Made by a program: the position numbers and the translations under genes
Assembly (NCBI RefSeq): GCF_001270745.1
Contig: NZ_LFXL01000010.1
Span: forward strand, 62,001 to 126,000
Source: Jiangella muralis
GTDB lineage: Bacteria > Actinomycetota > Actinomycetes > Jiangellales > Jiangellaceae
Length of the DNA: 64,000 nucleotides
Direction of reading: 5' to 3'
Shown: positions 45,028-54,616 of the stretch, piece after piece
Position numbering within the stretch: position 1 is the stretch's first letter
Layout: each line of letters starts with the position of its first letter
Notes under the pieces: model-generated
Database searches by the model: none
Seen by the model: the letters and a program-made list of their open reading frames with translations, nothing else
Told to the model about the DNA's origin: nothing

Positions 45028-46367
45028 TGTTCTGTTTCAGGACATCGCTGACAGTTGATGTCTCGGGACATCGCTGACACCTCGAGGCAGGTCTTGGACC
45101 GTGGGGTTCATGGCCGGAACGGTGACAGCGATGGATGTTCGGATGGCGGCGGCGCTGGCCGGGGCGGTGCGCAACGTGTCGGCGTTCTGCGCCGAGCAGC
45201 AGATCAGCCGGCAGACGTTCTATAAGTGGCGCCGGCGGTTCGCCGCAGAGGGGGTGGCCGGGCTGACCGAACGGTCCCGCCGCCCGGCCAGCTCACCGGG
45301 GGCGATCCCAATGTGGGTGCAAGAAGAGATCCTCCGGCTGCGCAAGCAGCTGCAGGAGGACGGCGCCGACCATGGTCCGGACTCGATCCGCTGGCAGCTG
45401 TTGACTGTTCATGATCCAGCCGTAGTGCCCAGCCGGGCCACGATCTGGCGGATCCTGGCCCGTCACGGGCTGATCGTGGCCGAGCCAGCGAAGCGACCGA
45501 AGTCCTCGCTGCGCCGGTTCGTGCACGCCCGCCCGAACGAGTGCTGGCAATCGGACTGGACCGGGTGGACGCTTGCCGACGGCACACCGGTGGCGATCGC
45601 CGGCACACTCGATGACCACTCTCGCTACCTGGCGGCCCTGCGGGTGGGACTCGGCGAGGCCGACGCGCAGTTGGTCTGGTCCACCATGACAGCCGCGATC
45701 GCCGAGTGCGGCGTGCCCGCGATGTCGTTGACCGACAACGGCCTGGTCTACTCCGGATACCGGCGCGGGAAGACCGTCGCATTCGAGACCAACCTGCGCG
45801 CCCTGGGCGTCCGGCCGATCTGCTCCAGCCCCTACCACCCACAGACCTGCGGCAAGATCGAACGGCTCTGGCAGACCCTCAAACGCTGGCTACACGCCCG
45901 CGACCCCGCCACCAGCCTCGACGAACTCGCCGCCCTCACCGAGACCTTCCGCCACTACTACAACACCGAACGACCACATCGAGCGCTGCACCCACCCCAG
46001 ACCCCCGCACAGGCGTTCGCCGCCACCGTCAAAGCGCGCCCCGCACCCTTCCCGCTACCCACCCCGGTCACCGTCACCACCACCACGATCACCGAACACG
46101 GAGTCACCGCCGCCCACGGCTACCTCGTCGCCGTGGGACGCCGCTGGGCCGGCCACCACGCCACCGTCATCACCGACGGCACCCACATCTCGATCTTCTC
46201 CGGCACCCGCCTCATCCGCGAACTCAACGCCGACCCCACCCGCAAATACCAACCCGCCACCACCGCCCGCTACGACCTACGCGGACACCGAGAACCCCGA
46301 CCCATGACACCCTGACTGTCAGCGATGTCCCGAGACACCACCGTCAGCGATGTCCCGAGACACCACA
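45028..46367 (+). mobile_element. IS481-family insertion sequence, 1340 bp, complete
   Basis: It starts TGTTCTGTTTCAGGACATCG and ends with the inverse of TGTGGTGTCTCGGGACATCG. The two 25-bp ends (45028-45052 and 46343-46367) agree at 21 positions. A second, perfect 21-bp inverted pair lies inside (45059-45079 and 46317-46337). One intact transposase fills the centre. A 15-bp direct duplication flanks the element. The intact gene and clean ends suggest a fairly recent insertion. Confidence 0.85.
45110..46315 (+). CDS. IS481-family transposase
   Basis: 401 residues. The N-terminal HTH domain holds FCAEQQISRQTFYKWRRRF, and the integrase core holds the DDE triad as D149 (QSDWTGW), D209 (LTDNGLVY) and E251 (GKIERLWQ). 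YYNTERPHRALHPPQTPAQAF is the usual IS481/IS3-like tail. The ATG at 45110 is chosen; a GTG at 45101 and ATG at 45131 are alternatives. The gene is intact, so the element may still move. Confidence 0.93.
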   Translation: MAGTVTAMDVRMAAALAGAVRNVSAFCAEQQISRQTFYKWRRRFAAEGVAGLTERSRRPASSPGAIPMWVQEEILRLRKQLQEDGADHGPDSIRWQLLTVHDPAVVPSRATIWRILARHGLIVAEPAKRPKSSLRRFVHARPNECWQSDWTGWTLADGTPVAIAGTLDDHSRYLAALRVGLGEADAQLVWSTMTAAIAECGVPAMSLTDNGLVYSGYRRGKTVAFETNLRALGVRPICSSPYHPQTCGKIERLWQTLKRWLHARDPATSLDELAALTETFRHYYNTERPHRALHPPQTPAQAFAATVKARPAPFPLPTPVTVTTTTITEHGVTAAHGYLVAVGRRWAGHHATVITDGTHISIFSGTRLIRELNADPTRKYQPATTARYDLRGHREPRPMTP

Positions 46368-46382
46368 GGTCGCTGACACGCC
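46368..46382 (+). repeat. 15-bp target-site duplication, right copy
   Basis: Second copy of GGTCGCTGACACGCC, immediately after the right IS end. Confidence 0.75.
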
Positions 46383-46415
46383 GTCAGGGAACATGATCAT
46401 GGGGGTGGGTGCGGC

Positions 46416-47159
46416 TCAGGTCGTCGTCAGGGTCAGCTCGAAGGTGTACATCGACGCCCGGTAGAGGTGCGAGCCGTACTCGACGGCGCGGCCGGTCTCG
46501 TCGTAGGCGATGCGGGTCATGGTGAGCAGCGGCGCGCCGGAGTGCTCGCCGAGCAGCCGCGCCTCGGCCGCCCGCGCCGCCCGTCCGCCGATGGTCTGGG
46601 TGGCGATCTTCAGGTTGACGCCGGCCGCGCGGATGACGGCGTACAGGCCGGTCCGCTGCAGCGACTCCGCGTCCAGCCGGACGATGTCGGCGGGCACGTA
46701 GTTGCTCATGATCGACAGCGGTTCGTCGCCGGTGAAGCGGAGCCGCCGGACGGCGTAGACGGTGTCGCCCGCGGCCAGGCCGAGCGCCTCGGCCACCACC
46801 TCGCTCGGCTCCTGCAGCTCGAACGACAGGATCTCGGTGCGCGGCTGCTTGCCGGCCGCGGTGAGGTCGTCGTACAGGCTGGACAGCTCGACCGGGCGGC
46901 GCACCTTGGGCTGCACGACCTGGGTGCCGACGCCGCGCTTGCGCACCAGCAGACCGCGGTCGACGAGGTACTCGATGGCGCGGCGCATGGTCGGGCGGGA
47001 CAGGCCGAGTTGGTCGGCCAGCTGGATCTCGTTGTCCAGCCGGGTGCCGGGCGGATACGCGCCGGACTCGATCAGCTGCTCCAGGTGCTGCGCCACCTGG
47101 AAGTACAGCGGCACCGGACTGGTGCGGTCGACCACGAGCGCCGGGATCCCCTCGGTCAC
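46416..47159 (-). CDS. GntR-family (HutC/UTRA) transcriptional regulator
   Basis: 247 residues. An N-terminal winged helix (LDNEIQLADQLGLSRPTMRR) and a C-terminal UTRA effector domain (YAVRRLRFTGDEPLSIMSNY) place it in the HutC subfamily with DasR and NagR. The GTG at 47159 has AGGGGG 7 nt upstream; a GTG 15 bp earlier is less likely. It is divergent from the ABC operon and should repress it through the AGGTCTAGACCT site at 47267. The effector is probably a phosphorylated sugar. Confidence 0.92.
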   Translation of the reverse strand: MTEGIPALVVDRTSPVPLYFQVAQHLEQLIESGAYPPGTRLDNEIQLADQLGLSRPTMRRAIEYLVDRGLLVRKRGVGTQVVQPKVRRPVELSSLYDDLTAAGKQPRTEILSFELQEPSEVVAEALGLAAGDTVYAVRRLRFTGDEPLSIMSNYVPADIVRLDAESLQRTGLYAVIRAAGVNLKIATQTIGGRAARAAEARLLGEHSGAPLLTMTRIAYDETGRAVEYGSHLYRASMYTFELTLTTT

Positions 47160-47266
47160 GCCGAACCCCCTCACCTGGCTGCTGCGTACGTCAGTATGTT
47201 AGGACATTTGCGCGGCGGCTCGTGTGACAGGCCAGCTGAGGTCCCAGTGAGGTCACAGCGCACGGA

Positions 47267-47278
47267 AGGTCTAGACCT
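47267..47278. promoter_or_regulatory. GntR/HutC-type operator
   Basis: AGGTCTAGACCT is a perfect 12-bp palindrome 63 bp before the binding-protein ATG. GGTCTAGACC is the core recognised by DasR/HutC-like regulators. Confidence 0.65.
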
Positions 47279-47340
47279 CATCAGAAAGTCATGACAATCT
47301 GACAGCCGGACATCGAGGTTCGGCTGCTCTGGAGGGATCG

Positions 47341-48768
47341 ATGAGGATCAACACCGGGCTCGGCGGCATGGCCGGCCTGCTCGCAGCGACGCTCGTCCTG
47401 GCGGCGTGCGGTGGCGACGACGACGGCGGCGGAGGCTCCGCGAGCGGCGACCCCTCGCAGAACGCCGAGGCCACCGAGGTCACGCTGACCATCACCGACA
47501 ACGCCATCGCCGGCGGCAAGAACTCCGAGGGCGCGGCGTGGATCACCGAGTACGTGATCCCCGAGTTCACCGCCATGCAGGAGGCGAAGGGCGTCGACGT
47601 CACCGTCGAGTTCGAGGAGAACGGCGTCGACGACGAGGACTACAAGACCAAGATCGCCCTCGACCTGCAGTCCGGCGGTGGCGGCGACATCATCAGCATC
47701 GACGGCATCTGGACCGGCGAGTTCGCCGAGGCCGGCTACATCACCCCGCTCACGGACGTCGCGGGCGACGCCGTCGACGACTGGGACGGCTGGGAGCAGA
47801 TCCCCGAGGCCGTCCAGCAGGCGATGTCGTTCGACGGCCAGGCCTACGGCATCCCCGTCGGCACCGACGGCCGCGTCATCTACTTCAACAAGGACCTGTT
47901 CGCGCAGGCCGGGTTGCCGGAGGACTGGCAGCCCACCAGCTGGGACGAGATCCTGGAGGCCGCGCGGGCGCTCAAGCAGCTCGACGGCGTCACGCCACTG
48001 CAGGTCAACGCCGGCGTCCCGATGGGCGAGGCGACGACGATGCAGGGCTTCCTGCCGCTGCTGGCCGGCACCGGCGAGCAGATCTGGGCCGACGACGCCT
48101 GGACCGGCGCGTCCGAGGGCGTCACCGAGGTGCTCGACTTCTACGGCCAGGTGTACGGCGACGAGGCGCTCGGCGACCCGCTGCTGCAGCAGGAGGCCCA
48201 GGGCCGGGACACCTCGTTCCAGCTGTTCGCGTCCGGCCAGCTGGGCATGCTGATCGAGAGCGACTACCTGTGGCGCTCGGTCGTCAACCCCGACGGCGGC
48301 ATCGCGCCGATGGCCAACCGCGACGAGGTCGTCGGCTGGGCGAAGATCCCGGCCCGCGAGCCCGGCGCCGGCCTGAACGGGCAGGACTTCGTCAGCATGT
48401 CCGGCGGCACCGGCCGCGTCATCAACCCGAACACCGAGTTCCCACAGCAGGCGTGGGAGCTGATGATGTTCATGAACTCTCCCGAGGCGTTCGAGGCGCA
48501 GATCGAGATCGCCGGCGCGCGGATCACCCCGCGCGACGACGTCAACGCCCAGGCCCTGGCCGGCGACCCGCTGATGGAGTTCATCGCCGCCGAGGTGCTG
48601 CCGATCACGGCGTACCGGCCGGCGCTGGCGATCTACCCGCAGGTGTCGGTGGCGTTGCAGAACGCGACCGCGGCGGTGTCGTCGGGCACGTCGGCCGACG
48701 ACGCGGCGACGGACTACCAGAGCGAACTGGAGGGCATCGTCGGTGACGACGGTTCCATCGCCGACTGA
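47341..48768 (+). CDS. ABC solute-binding lipoprotein, family 1 (sugar type)
   Basis: 475 residues. Signal peptide with lipobox LVLAACGG, Cys23 lipidated, followed by an acidic Gly/Ser linker. The mature protein shows SBP_bac_1 features: DIISIDGIWTGEFAEAGYI, GIPVGTDGRVIYFNKDLF, and LGMLIESDYLWRSV. Start ATG 47341, first gene of a five-gene operon. Delivers its ligand, probably a carbohydrate or glycerol-phosphate-like compound, to the two permeases downstream. Confidence 0.93.
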   Translation: MRINTGLGGMAGLLAATLVLAACGGDDDGGGGSASGDPSQNAEATEVTLTITDNAIAGGKNSEGAAWITEYVIPEFTAMQEAKGVDVTVEFEENGVDDEDYKTKIALDLQSGGGGDIISIDGIWTGEFAEAGYITPLTDVAGDAVDDWDGWEQIPEAVQQAMSFDGQAYGIPVGTDGRVIYFNKDLFAQAGLPEDWQPTSWDEILEAARALKQLDGVTPLQVNAGVPMGEATTMQGFLPLLAGTGEQIWADDAWTGASEGVTEVLDFYGQVYGDEALGDPLLQQEAQGRDTSFQLFASGQLGMLIESDYLWRSVVNPDGGIAPMANRDEVVGWAKIPAREPGAGLNGQDFVSMSGGTGRVINPNTEFPQQAWELMMFMNSPEAFEAQIEIAGARITPRDDVNAQALAGDPLMEFIAAEVLPITAYRPALAIYPQVSVALQNATAAVSSGTSADDAATDYQSELEGIVGDDGSIAD

Positions 48769-49702
48769 GGTCGACCCGGCGGGCGCTCCCTCTCCGGAGG
48801 GCGGCTCCCGCCGGGCCCGCGCGGTCGACGACGGTGACGCCGCGGGCCTCGGGCGCTGGCGGGCCACCGGGTTCGTCGCGCCCGCGCTGCTGGTCGTCGC
48901 GGTCTTCCTGGTCTTCCCGGCGATCTGGACGCTCTATCTGGGGCTGACCAACTGGCGGCTGACCGGGTTGGCCGCGGCCGAGCCGGAGTTCGTCGGCACC
49001 GAGAACTACACCGACGCGCTGAGCGACCCCGCGTTCCGCAACTCGCTGATGCTGACGCTGGTGTTCGTGTTCTTCTCCGCGATCATCGGCCAGTCGATCC
49101 TCGGGTTCGCGCTGGCGTGGACGGCGCGCCGCCTGCGGCCCGCCGTGCGGTCGGTGCTGGAGACGGTGGTCCTGCTGGCGTGGATCATCCCGGCGTCGGT
49201 CGTCGCGTTCCTGTGGCTGGCGCTGCTGGACCGGCGCGAGGGCACGCTGAACGCGCTGCTCGGCACCGACGGCACGGCGTGGCTGCTCGAGTACCCGATG
49301 CAGTCGATCATCGTCTTCAACATCTGGAACGGCACCGCGTTCTCGATGCTGCTGTTCAGCTCGGCGCTGGCGTCGGTGCCGCCGTCGCAGTTCGAGACCG
49401 CCAAGATGGCCGGTGCCGGCACCTTCGCCACCCTGCGCGACGTCGTGCTGCCGAACATCCGCGGCCACATCCTCACCAACACGCTGCTGATCACGTTGTG
49501 GACGTTCAACGTGTTCGCGCCGTACCTGATCACCGCCGGCGGGCCGCAGGGGCGCACCGAGATCCTCGGCATCTACATCTACCGGGTGGCGCTGCGCGAC
49601 GGCGCGCTCGGCCAGGGCGCCGCGCTCTCGCTGATCATGATCATCATCAACCTGATCGTGGCGTCGGTGTACCTGCGACTCTTGAGGGAGCGCCGCGCAT
49701 GA
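48743..49702 (+). CDS. Sugar ABC permease (MalF/UgpA-like)
   Basis: 319 residues, six membrane helices after a 35-residue N-terminal extension (first helix about ALLVVAVFLVFPAIWTLYLG). The EAA loop reads ETAKMAGAGTFATLRDVVLP. The GTG at 48743 lies inside the binding-protein gene by 26 bp with GGAGGG upstream. Forms the channel with 49699-50520. Confidence 0.93.
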   Translation: MTTVPSPTEVDPAGAPSPEGGSRRARAVDDGDAAGLGRWRATGFVAPALLVVAVFLVFPAIWTLYLGLTNWRLTGLAAAEPEFVGTENYTDALSDPAFRNSLMLTLVFVFFSAIIGQSILGFALAWTARRLRPAVRSVLETVVLLAWIIPASVVAFLWLALLDRREGTLNALLGTDGTAWLLEYPMQSIIVFNIWNGTAFSMLLFSSALASVPPSQFETAKMAGAGTFATLRDVVLPNIRGHILTNTLLITLWTFNVFAPYLITAGGPQGRTEILGIYIYRVALRDGALGQGAALSLIMIIINLIVASVYLRLLRERRA

Positions 49703-50519
49703 CCGTCCGCGAGTCCCTGGGCGCCGTCGGCCGCTACGTCTTCGTCGGCTTCGTGTTCGTGTTCTTCGCGCTGCCGCTGCTGTGGCTGCTCACGGCGCCG
49801 TTCGACGCCGCTCCGTCGGTGCAGGTGTCGCTGCCGGACTTCACGCTGCAGAACTTCCGCACGCTGTGGGACAACCCGTACGCGATGCGGTCGCTGGGCA
49901 ACTCGGTGATCATCGCCGCCGGGACGATGGCGATCACGCTGGTGCTGGCCGCGCTGGCGTCGTACGCGCTGTCCCGGGTCCGCATCCCCGGCCGCGACAC
50001 GCTGCTCTACCTGCTGCTCCTGCTGTCGTCGATCGTCACCGGGACGGCGGCCATGGTGCCGACGTTCCTGCTGATGACGGAGCTGGGGCTGATCGACCGG
50101 CAGCTCGGCGTCGTACTGGTGCTGACCGGCGGGCTGCTGCCGACGGCGATCTTCATCCTGAAGGACTTCATGGACTCGACGCCGCGCTCCTACGAGGAGT
50201 CGGCGCGGGTGTTCGGCGCGTCGTCGCTGCAGATCCTGCGGCACGTCGTCATCCCGATCGCGCGGCCCGGGCTGGCCACGATCGCCGTCTGGGCCGTGGT
50301 GCAGGTGTGGGGCAACTTCCTGGTGCCGTTCATCCTGCTCCGCTCCCCCGACCGGCAGCCGGCCGCCGTCGTCATGTTCACCTTCTACACCGAGGGCGGG
50401 CAGCCCAACCTCGCCCTGATCTCCACGTTCTCCCTGCTCTTCTCCATACCGGTGGTGCTCATGTACCTGTTCGTGAACCGCCGGTACGGCTTCCGCTTCC
50501 ACGGAGGGATCAAGCGCTG

Positions 50520-50520
<1 letters not shown>
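49699..50520 (+). CDS. Sugar ABC permease (MalG/UgpE-like)
   Basis: 273 residues, six helices, with the EAA loop EESARVFGASSLQILRHVVI. Its ATG overlaps the upstream TGA as ATGA. Partner permease of the importer. Confidence 0.94.
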
Positions 50521-51607
<1,087 letters not shown>

Positions 51608-51611
<4 letters not shown>

Positions 51612-52819
51612 CGATGGTGCTGTCGCGGCGGCTGTTCCCGGCCGACCGGGTCGCGTCGCCGTACCTGTCCGTGCCGTTCGAGGTGCCGGCGGGGACGTCG
51701 TCGGTGCACGTCGAGCTGTCGTACTCCGGTGAGGGCGCGGTGATCGACCTCGGCTGCTCCGGCGCCGCGGGCTGGCGTGGCTGGTCCGGCGGCGCGCGGC
51801 GGCGGTTCACCGTCACACCCGACGCCGCGACGCCCGGCTATCTGGCCGGTGAGCTGGAGCCGGGCGAGTGGTCGGTGGTGCTCGGGCTGTACCGGGTGCC
51901 ATCGTCCGGTGTGCCCGTCACCGTGTCGGTGGTGCTGGACGATCCGTCGGCGCCGCTGGACCCGGAGCCTGCGGGGCCGCCGGTGCCGTCCGCCCGCCCG
52001 CCGCGGCGCGCGCTGCCCGCCGACGCCGGGCTGACCTGGCTGGCCTGCGACTTCCACGCCCACACGCTGCACTCCGACGGCTCGCTGCCGATCGCTGGGC
52101 TGGCGGCACTGGCCGTCGAGGCGGGCCTCGACGTTCTCGCCGTCACCGACCACAACACCGTGTCGCACCACGCCTCGCTGCCGTCGGTGGGGTCGCGGTA
52201 CGGGGTGACGTTGCTGCCCGGCCAGGAGGTGACGACCGACCGCGGCCACGCGAACGCGTTCGGCCCCATCCCCTGGGTCGACTTCCGCGAGCCGCCGTCG
52301 TCGTGGGTCTCGGCAGTCGCCGCCTCCGGCGGGTTGCTGTCGATCAACCATCCGCTGTCCGGGGACTGTGCGTGGCACCATCCGCTGGACGTGCGGCCGC
52401 CGCTGGCCGAGATCTTCCACCACTCCTGGATGGCGCACGAGTGGACCGGTCCGCTGGCGTGGTGGACGGCGTGGGGACTGTCGACGGTGCCGATCGGCGG
52501 GTCGGACTTCCACTCGCCGGCGGACGGGCGCCCGCTGGGTCGTCCGGTGACCTGGGTCGCGGCTGCCTCGCCTGCCGTTCCGGACGTCCTGGACGCGCTG
52601 CGGGCCGGGCGGACGGCGTTGTCATGGGGCGTCGCTGAGCCGGTCCTGGTGCGGGTGGACGGCGAACTGGTCGCGGTGGGTGGGGACGGACTGTTGCTCG
52701 CGGACGTGTGGGGGCGGCGCCAGGTGGTCCGGGGCGAGCTGGCCCGCTTCCCCGGCGCCGAGGGACCGCATCGCCTCGAGACCGCCCACACCGCCGCCGT
52801 CGTCGCCGTGACGCCCTAA
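51608..52819 (+). CDS. CehA/McbA-family PHP metallohydrolase
   Basis: 403 residues. An N-terminal beta domain of about 130 residues precedes a PHP catalytic domain with DFHAHTLHSDG, VTDHNT, SINHP and GGSDFH as metal ligands. The family includes carbaryl and carbofuran hydrolases and phosphoesterases. No signal peptide. ATGA coupling to the transporter genes suggests it cleaves the imported compound, perhaps a phosphodiester or ester. The 3' end overlaps the convergent nuclease-like gene by 4 bp. Confidence 0.88.
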
Positions 52820-53871
52820 CTCGCCGCCTCACGGTACGCGGCGGTCAGCAGCGCCAGCAGCCCGGCGACGTCGTCGGTCCGGACGTAGTTGCCGGTGCCG
52901 ATCTCGCCCGGGTACCGCTCGTCCAGCTCACGCAGTGTGTCCGGCGCCTCCTGGAGGAACACCGAGCGGAAGGGCGAGACGTGCCCGCCGTTCTCGTTCC
53001 ACAGGGTGACCAGTCCCCGTCGCTGGCCGCTGAGGTGCACCCGGAGGGTCCAGCGATCTCGGCCCGCCGCCGTGTGGAGGGTGGCGAGCCCGCTCGTCTC
53101 CAGCTCCATCGCCCAGGCCAGCAGCTGGTGGAGCAGCGGCCGGCGTTCCGGCACGACGGTGTCGATGGCGGCCTCGAACACGCCCGGCCCGTCGGTCACC
53201 GTCGGCTCCGGCGCCGGGACGCGCGCCGGCAGCGGCTGGGTGAGCGCCCGCTCCGGCTCGATCAGCTGTGGGACCAGCACCCGCCGCCCACCGACGTCGT
53301 ACGCCGTCACCGTGACGAGGTCGAGGTCGAGCCGCTCGTTGCTGACGTCCTGCAGGTAGCCGACCAGCTCGATCAGGTCGGCCGGCGCCTCGTCGATGAC
53401 GACGACGCAGCGCAGCCGGCCCTCGTCCAGTGCCGCCGAGAGCGCCGCGCGGAACGCGGCACTGTCGAACGCGGGGTTCGCCGTGACGGCCTCCACTCCG
53501 GCGCCGATCGAGTCGAGACGCCGCTCGGCGAGGTGCGACGCGAGCAGCGCCTCGAACCCCGCCGTGTCGAGGCGGCGCAGGTGGGCCGCGTAGCCGAGCA
53601 CCTGCGTGAGGACGGCCCTCCGGTCGGTGTTCGACGCCAGCTTGATCTCCACGACCACTGGCCGTCCGGTCGCCGTCTCGACCGCGACGAGGTCGGCGTA
53701 GCCAGAGCCGCACCGGACCTCGCGGCCGAGGACGGTCAACTGCGGGGCCCCGGCCAGCGGCAGCATGCCGGGCTCGGCCTCGATGAGGTCGTGCAACTCC
53801 TGTTCGAGGGCGAACCCAGCCGGTGCCAGTGCCACCCACCGGCCATCGTTCTGGGCCCAGATACCCGGCAT
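52816..53871 (-). CDS. PD-(D/E)XK nuclease-like protein with unknown C-terminal domain
   Basis: 351 residues. The first 110 resemble the catalytic domain of NucS/EndoMS-type endonucleases: FALEQELHDLIEAEPGMLPL, then D60 in GSGYADLVAVE and E75-x-K77 in VVVEIKL, followed by QVLGYAAHL. That spacing gives a plausible PD-(D/E)XK active site. The remaining 240 residues, including LLHQLLAWAMELET and WTLRVHLSGQRRGLVTLW, are not recognised. NucS proper is about 220-250 residues with the nuclease domain C-terminal, so this is a different architecture. A repair or defence role is possible but unproven. Confidence 0.7.
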   Translation of the reverse strand: MPGIWAQNDGRWVALAPAGFALEQELHDLIEAEPGMLPLAGAPQLTVLGREVRCGSGYADLVAVETATGRPVVVEIKLASNTDRRAVLTQVLGYAAHLRRLDTAGFEALLASHLAERRLDSIGAGVEAVTANPAFDSAAFRAALSAALDEGRLRCVVVIDEAPADLIELVGYLQDVSNERLDLDLVTVTAYDVGGRRVLVPQLIEPERALTQPLPARVPAPEPTVTDGPGVFEAAIDTVVPERRPLLHQLLAWAMELETSGLATLHTAAGRDRWTLRVHLSGQRRGLVTLWNENGGHVSPFRSVFLQEAPDTLRELDERYPGEIGTGNYVRTDDVAGLLALLTAAYREAAS

Positions 53872-53935
53872 GGCGCCACCGTATCGAGGCCGCCGGACAG
53901 ATCGGTCAGCGTGTGGTCGAGTCGGAACTCGCAGG

Positions 53936-53957
53936 CTGTTCGGTCAATACCGAACAG
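53936..53957. promoter_or_regulatory. 22-bp perfect inverted repeat
   Basis: CTGTTCGGT and ACCGAACAG are perfect 9-bp arms around CAAT. It lies between the TetR stop and the nuclease-like gene start, both on the minus strand. It may be an operator of the nuclease gene or a terminator for TetR; no T-run follows. Confidence 0.5.
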
Positions 53958-53973
53958 CGAACACCCCCTGGGA

Positions 53974-54537
53974 TCAGGCCCGGGGCGAGAGGCCGTGGCG
54001 GAAGACGCGGACGAGGGTCTCGGTGGCTTTGTGGCGGGGCAGGGCGCCGGTGGACACGGACTCGGCCGTGACGTAGATGAGGGAGTACATGACGCCGATG
54101 ACGAAGGCGGGGTCGATGGCCGGGTCGAGGTCGCCGTCGCGTTGGGCGGCGCGGATGAGGTCGGGCAGGGCTTCGTCCTCGTCGTCGCGCCAGTTCGGAT
54201 TGCCGGCGAAGCGGGCGGGGTCGCTGAACAGGAACAGGATCTGATCGGCGAGGTCGACGATGGCGGTCATGATGTTCTCGACCGTCTCGATGGGGGTGCT
54301 GGACGCGGCGACGGCGGCGTCCCAGGCGGTCTCGACCTGGGCCTGCGAGTCCAGCAGGAGGGCGTCGACGAGGGCCTGGCGCTCCGGGAAGTAGCGGTGC
54401 AGGGTGCTGCGGCTGACCTCGGCGCGGTCGGCGATGTCGCCGAGGGACGCGGAGAAGTCGCGCGCCCACAGGGTGGCCGCTGCCTCGAGGATGGCCCGCC
54501 GGGTGCGTTGGCGTACGCCGGAGTCGATCGTCGTCAC
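53974..54537 (-). CDS. TetR-family repressor
   Basis: 187 residues. The N-terminal HTH is SLGDIADRAEVSRSTLHRYF, the canonical TetR signature; the rest is a helical ligand-binding domain. The GTG at 54537 has AGGGAG upstream. It is divergent from the ABC exporter gene, with an AT-rich spacer and a GACAC/GTGTC palindrome, so it probably represses the exporter until a drug binds. Confidence 0.94.
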   Translation of the reverse strand: MTTIDSGVRQRTRRAILEAAATLWARDFSASLGDIADRAEVSRSTLHRYFPERQALVDALLLDSQAQVETAWDAAVAASSTPIETVENIMTAIVDLADQILFLFSDPARFAGNPNWRDDEDEALPDLIRAAQRDGDLDPAIDPAFVIGVMYSLIYVTAESVSTGALPRHKATETLVRVFRHGLSPRA

Positions 54538-54591
54538 GCTCCCTTATATTACACAGCTCCGCCATAATAGAACATGCGACATTGAAAATGG

Positions 54592-54605
54592 GACACTGAT
54601 GTGTC
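54592..54605. promoter_or_regulatory. TetR operator candidate
   Basis: GACAC-TGAT-GTGTC, perfect 5-bp arms, 12 bp before the exporter ATG. AATG/CATT extend the symmetry imperfectly. TATATT and CATAAT upstream could be -10 elements in this AT-rich spacer. Confidence 0.5.
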
Positions 54606-54616
54606 ATTCTTCCCTC

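Larger units (their letters stand above)
44992..46403. terminator. Terminator hairpin split by the IS481 insertion
   Basis: CCCATGATCATGTCCCCT (44992-45009) and AGGGAACATGATCATGGG (46386-46403) match as inverted arms at 17 of 18 positions. Removing the IS and one 15-bp duplication leaves arms about 21 nt apart between the convergent protein C and GntR genes. The intact hairpin probably ended transcription from both sides; the insertion now separates the arms by 1.4 kb. Confidence 0.6.

Noticed and set aside
44992-46403. CATGATCATG arms taken as the IS terminal repeats
   Set aside because: Inside them lies a 15-bp direct repeat abutting 25-bp inverted ends that begin TGT, which fits IS481 better. 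The outer arms form an older hairpin.
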